Source: CAZUHK01 sp964620345 (lineage in GTDB: Bacteria; Planctomycetota; Phycisphaerae; Phycisphaerales; Zrk34). From it: a DNA stretch of 18,317 nt. Both the position numbers and the translations under genes were made by a program. Numbering within the stretch: position 1 is the stretch's first letter; each line of letters starts with the position of its first letter. Where the stretch lies: assembly GCA_964620345.1 (NCBI GenBank), contig CAZUHK010000040.1, forward strand, positions 1 through 18,317, given 5' to 3'. Of the stretch, positions 17,758 to 18,317 are shown in pieces. Below the pieces are notes generated by a model. That model saw only the letters and a list, made by a program, of their open reading frames with translations, was not told the DNA's origin and searched no databases.

Positions 17758-18048
17758 ATGCCCCGACGCCACTATCTGATCACCTATGATGTCAGCAATG
17801 ACAAACGCCGCACTCGCCTCTTCGACTATCTCCAGGGCGAAGGCGATCATGCCCAGTATTCCGTATTCTTCTGTGATCTGGACCCGGCTGAACTGGCGAC
17901 GGTCCGCGCCCGCGCCACCCAGATCATCGACCATCGCCAGGACCAGGTGCTCATTCTTGAGCTTGGCCCGGCCCAACAGCCGCTCGACCACGGCCTGGAA
18001 GTGCTCGGCCAGCCCTATCAGCCGCTTACCCGCACCATCGTTGTATAA
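17758..18048 (+). CDS. cas2: Cas2, adaptation subunit
   Basis: A 96-residue protein, full length for Cas2. The ferredoxin-like core starts with HYLITYDVSNDKRR, with the conserved Asp at D11, followed by QYSVFFCDL (33-41) and a C-terminal ILEL strand. It bridges Cas1 dimers in the spacer integrase. It starts 3 bp after the CARF gene stop and ends 175 bp before the first CRISPR repeat. It is separated from its partner cas4-cas1 by the type III-like cassette. Confidence 0.93.
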   Translation: MPRRHYLITYDVSNDKRRTRLFDYLQGEGDHAQYSVFFCDLDPAELATVRARATQIIDHRQDQVLILELGPAQQPLDHGLEVLGQPYQPLTRTIVV

Positions 18049-18223
18049 TGCCGATCGAGCGGCGAGGTGGTGTGCGAGCTCCGGCAGCCGCTCGTTCTCT
18101 TTGACATGTAAAGACTTATCAACGCGTTCGGCCACGCCAGCACGCCGGCATCCATGTGTTTTCCCAAGCCGCTCGTATTTGACGCCACAGTCCCATATTG
18201 GCAAAAGACTTGGAGCGAGCGCC
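18049..18223 (+). promoter_or_regulatory. CRISPR leader
   Basis: A 175 bp non-coding stretch between cas2 and the first repeat, on the side where new spacers should be added. It contains a TTGACA hexamer (18101-18106) without a clear -10 box at normal spacing, and a direct repeat of AAAGACTT (18110-18117 and 18204-18211); the second copy ends 12 bp before the first repeat. The array promoter is expected here, but I cannot fix its exact place. Confidence 0.6.
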
Positions 18224-18317
18224 CCTTTCCCCGTCATCAACGACGGGGCCCCATTGAAGCCAATTGGACAGAGCGCGCAGAATCAGAGGGTGGTAACCTT
18301 TCCCCGTCATCAACGAC
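18224..18317 (+). CRISPR. Start of CRISPR array: one full repeat, one spacer, one partial repeat
   Basis: The segment from 18224 recurs at 18297 (period 73 bp) and matches for all 21 bases up to the window end. The first repeat covers about 18224-18260 (36-37 bp; the exact ends cannot be fixed from one and a half copies). It contains a perfect 7 bp stem, CCCCGTC (18229-18235) with GACGGGG (18242-18248), around the loop ATCAAC. It ends in ATTGAAGC (18253-18260), which looks like an 8-nt crRNA 5' handle and so points to rightward transcription. The spacer is 18261-18296 (36 bp). Cas6-like cleavage by Csb2 is expected 3' of the stem. The rest of the array lies beyond the window. Confidence 0.88.

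Noticed and set aside
18119..18313. Minus-strand open frame starting in the second CRISPR repeat
   Set aside because: It is built from the repeat, spacer and leader; a similar frame starts in the first repeat because the repeat contains the same ATG on the minus strand. It is not a gene.

Overview
This 18.3 kb window is high-GC bacterial DNA. It holds two divergently transcribed gene blocks separated by about 690 bp of non-coding sequence. The type I-G (formerly I-U) signature genes, the GC-rich codon use and the soluble HEAT-repeat histidine kinase would fit a planctomycete-like or other environmental Gram-negative bacterium. No taxonomic marker is present, so this is only a guess.

Left block, minus strand, 1-3637: an SMC/RecF-like ATPase, a cytoplasmic histidine kinase with HEAT-like repeats, and a response regulator that runs off the left edge. 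They are read in that order with 1-4 bp overlaps. A strong sigma70-type promoter (perfect TTGACA, 17 bp spacer) lies upstream at 3756-3784, inside a nested inverted repeat that looks like an operator.

Right block, plus strand, 4325-18048: eleven tightly packed or overlapping genes, probably one operon. The first five form a type I-G system: csb1 (Cas7), csb2 (Cas5-Cas6 fusion), cas3 (helicase with C-terminal HD), a small Cas8-like/Cas3-extension protein, and a cas4-cas1 fusion. Next comes a compact type III-A-like cassette: a Cas10 with an intact GGDD cyclase motif but no HD domain or zinc ribbon, csm2, csm3 (catalytic Asp kept), csm4, and a CARF protein with a winged-helix tail. Last is cas2, then a 175 bp leader and the start of a CRISPR array (one full repeat, one spacer, part of a second repeat) that continues beyond the window.

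The type III genes therefore sit inside the type I-G adaptation module, between cas4-cas1 and cas2. The cassette lacks csm5, csm6 and its own cas6. The most economical reading is that one adaptation module and one array supply crRNAs, Csb2 processes them for both effectors, Cas3 provides DNA destruction, and the Cas10-Csm arm provides RNA sensing or cleavage and cyclic oligoadenylate (cOA) signalling. The only visible cOA reader is the CARF-winged-helix protein, which could be a ring nuclease, a transcription regulator, or both. This nested, minimal I-G/III-A hybrid is the main point of interest.
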